Source: a virus
Virus record (IMG/VR): IMGVR_UViG_3300035210_000098
Span: 1-20,972 of that record
Length of the DNA: 20,972 bases
Strand: one strand, 5' to 3'
Each line of letters opens with the position of its first letter. The first letter of the stretch is position 1. The position numbers and the translations under genes are program-made. Below, piece after piece: positions 19,503 to 20,972 of the stretch. The notes under the pieces are model-generated. The model was not told the DNA's origin. It saw nothing but the letters and a program-made list of their open reading frames with translations, and made no database searches.

Positions 19503-19964
19503 ATGGTTATTTGTCAATTGTCAAAATTCGGGATTGTTGCTAATCTCCCCCTTGTGAAATCAGAAGAGATTGATATTTTGATAGGTCAGAACTTGAGACG
19601 CTTGAGAGAAGCGCAGAAAATGTCTCAGGGCATGTTGGCGGAAATATCTAAAACGCCACAGACAAGGATAAGCGCGATTGAATCCGGACGTGAGGGCATG
19701 GGCAAAGACCTTATGACCAGAATGTGCAACGCATTAAAGGTTGATCCCTGGGAATTCTATTGGACAGACAAAACACCAGTCATAAAAGACAAGCAGGAAC
19801 AACTGGAAATTTTCAGACACAGAGAAGCCACAATGCTTGGAGTAGCGGAAGAGGTAGCAAAATACGAAACGTTCAGGATTGATGAAGCGAAAAAAAAGGA
19901 AGGGCTTGGCAGAGAGAGCGCGAGCAAGAGGGTTCCAAGGAGTCGTATCAAAAAAAGCGCATGA
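19503..19964 (+). CDS. XRE-type phage repressor
   Basis: The 153-residue protein has a helix-turn-helix of the lambda cI/XRE type at residues 28-88: IGQNLRRLREAQKMSQGMLA, then ISKTPQTRISAIESGREGMG and MTRMCNALKVDPWEFYW. The first 20 residues are extra and the rest is a helical, charged tail (EEVAKYETFRIDEAKKKE). No peptidase (LexA-like) domain is present, so induction would not be by self-cleavage. It faces the early operon in the classical divergent arrangement. SD GAGG is five bases from the ATG. A GTG at 19554 could be an alternative start without an SD. A terminator-like palindrome follows. Confidence 0.85.
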   Translation: MVICQLSKFGIVANLPLVKSEEIDILIGQNLRRLREAQKMSQGMLAEISKTPQTRISAIESGREGMGKDLMTRMCNALKVDPWEFYWTDKTPVIKDKQEQLEIFRHREATMLGVAEEVAKYETFRIDEAKKKEGLGRESASKRVPRSRIKKSA

Positions 19965-20031
19965 CGCCCGGCTGCAAATGGTGCTCTTCTAGCTGGTGCA
20001 GAATATTACAGAATGTTGCGGGTGATTGTAC

Positions 20032-20053
20032 ATACCCGGGCCCGGGTATTTTT
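20032..20053 (+). terminator. Palindromic terminator after the repressor
   Basis: ATACCCGGGCCCGGGTAT is a perfect 18-base palindrome. As a hairpin it has a 7-bp stem with GGCC apex, followed by TTTTT (20049-20053). It separates the repressor from the lipoprotein gene. A short echo, CGGGTAT, occurs at 20054-20060. Confidence 0.65.
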
Positions 20054-20087
20054 CGGGTATAAGACAAAAGCTGATGAGGGGGCTGCC

Positions 20088-20546
20088 TTGAAAACCGCAT
20101 ACAGTTTTATTGCTTTTATTATCATTGGTCTGTTTTGTTCCGGATGCCAGCCAGAGAGCGAAAAGCTTAAATCGGCAATAAGCCGAGAGTTCGACTCTCC
20201 AAAAGACGCCTATACCAAACTGTGGGAAATAGATAACCTCTACGACAAGCTGGCCTCCGCGTATCTCAATGAGGACAAGTATGCTTTGGCAATAGAGATC
20301 TACGAACGAAAAATCGAACAGACGCAAGAAAGTATTCGTACCGGTCAATCAAGATACGGCGGCGGGGTCAGAAGGTCGGCGGCCTATGCTGTACAAGCAG
20401 CCCAATTTGAACTGCTCGCGCTTGCGTATGAGCATAAGGGAGATGCAGGCAGCGCGGCAAAGGCAAAGAAAAAAGCAGCGGAGTGCAAACAAATAGCAGA
20501 CTCCGTACAAAAAAACGAATCTCCTAAAAAATCCGTTCTCGACTAA
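20088..20546 (+). CDS. Exported lipoprotein, TPR-like
   Basis: The likely start is TTG 20088 with an AGGGGG SD about 8 bases upstream. It gives 152 residues beginning MKTAYSFIAFIIIGLFCSGC, a signal peptide with lipobox Cys20. The rest is helical with TPR-like pairs: YTKLWEIDNLYDKLASAYLN, then EDKYALAIEIYERKIEQ, and a second unit with QAAQFELLALAYEHKGDAGS AAKAKKKAAECK. An upstream in-frame ATG (20013) would put 25 residues in front of the signal and lies inside the palindrome region. The gene could be host DNA next to the prophage or a phage-borne surface gene. It is not recognised as a known phage protein. Confidence 0.78.
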   Translation: MKTAYSFIAFIIIGLFCSGCQPESEKLKSAISREFDSPKDAYTKLWEIDNLYDKLASAYLNEDKYALAIEIYERKIEQTQESIRTGQSRYGGGVRRSAAYAVQAAQFELLALAYEHKGDAGSAAKAKKKAAECKQIADSVQKNESPKKSVLD

Positions 20547-20557
20547 AGGAGCAGACA

Positions 20558-20972
20558 ATGAAAAATATTTACATCTTGACGATCACCGTACTGCTTGCCT
20601 CATTGTTCCCCACCACTCCCAGCTTCGCGTTTTACGATGAGCCAGCAGCTCAGACAGGATCAACGCCGAGAAACTATTGGGACCCATTACACAACATCTC
20701 GCTCACCTGGGCACCGCGCACCTCAGTCACGGAGTTCGATCCTATTGACGCAACGGTATTCAGAAACGCCCGGATTGTCGTGCGTCCCTTCACCGACGCA
20801 CGCAAGGACACAACAGAGATCGGCCGGAACACGGAAAACCGGGAGATACGTACTGTCACCACAAAAGACAACGTACCTGCCTGGCTCACAGACAGGTTCA
20901 TCAAAACCCTCAGCGAGTTCAGCATCGATGCCCCAAAGGGAGACGGCGCGGTGTTCCTCGATGCCGAGGTCC
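20558..20972 (+). CDS. Exported protein with signal peptide (partial)
   Basis: An SD (AAAGGAG) precedes ATG 20558, which is 11 bases from the previous stop. The frame runs to the window edge (138 codons). The start MKNIYILTITVLLASLFPTT is a signal peptide with probable cleavage after SFA (residue 24). The following sequence has IVVRPFTDARKDTTEIGRN, a pattern that resembles periplasmic or outer-membrane-linked proteins with a 'PFxDxR' segment, but I do not name a family. It is likely co-transcribed with the lipoprotein, and the C-terminus is missing. Confidence 0.75.
   Translation, partial: MKNIYILTITVLLASLFPTTPSFAFYDEPAAQTGSTPRNYWDPLHNISLTWAPRTSVTEFDPIDATVFRNARIVVRPFTDARKDTTEIGRNTENREIRTVTTKDNVPAWLTDRFIKTLSEFSIDAPKGDGAVFLDAEV

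Noticed and set aside
1-20972. tRNA, rRNA, CRISPR array or insertion sequence
   Set aside because: No tRNA-like cloverleaf, spaced direct repeats of the CRISPR type or transposase ORF with terminal inverted repeats was seen by eye.

Overview
The window is most of a temperate tailed phage, seen as an integrated prophage, of a Gram-negative bacterium. Evidence for the host type is two exported-protein genes (one lipoprotein) at the right edge, good sigma70-type promoters, strong Shine-Dalgarno (SD) sites, and two pieces of sequence that look like dispersed chromosomal repeats (8245-8278 and 17536-17563). I cannot name the host. From memory, the repeats and gene types recall deltaproteobacterial or Nitrospirota-like genomes, but this is inference. 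Base composition is mixed, roughly half GC, with an AT-rich island at 9712-9968.

Layout, right to left along the minus strand. A repressor gene (19503-19964, plus) faces an early operon with a near-perfect promoter at 19408-19436. The early leader carries a leaderless 60-codon ORF and a long hairpin with a T7 tract just before the first gene. The operon then runs without interruption: CII/CP76-like regulator, several small proteins, a serine recombinase, SSB, a structured gene-poor stretch (15957-16271), small Cys-rich proteins, a C5 cytosine methyltransferase overlapped along its whole length by a second ORF, a membrane protein, a DnaB helicase, an O-like replication protein and a tyrosine integrase. 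Many of these genes are joined by 1-4 base stop/start overlaps. After the AT-rich island come a Mor/C-like activator, a terminator, and the late operon. The late operon is a Mu-type head module: small terminase-like Zn-ribbon protein, large terminase (gp28-like), portal fused to MuF, protease with nested scaffold, decoration protein, capsid, gp36-, XhlA-, gpG- and gp37-like genes. Tail and lysis genes lie beyond the left edge.

How it works together (inference). The repressor silences the early promoter. On induction the early operon makes replication proteins (SSB, O-like protein, DnaB), DNA modification and recombinases, and the Mor-like protein then turns on the head genes. No MuA/MuB transposition genes are present in the window, so the head and activator are Mu-like while integration and replication are lambda-like. 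Three intrinsic terminators lie directly in front of SD sites, which suggests regulated readthrough.

The most notable item is the methyltransferase locus. Two ORFs of 369 and 365 codons overlap over 1.1 kb, start 4 bases apart behind one SD, and both carry recognisable conserved motifs. A five-fold repeat encodes different recurring motifs in the two frames. To the right of 19964 the DNA is probably either host sequence or phage cargo: an exported lipoprotein and a partial exported protein on the plus strand.
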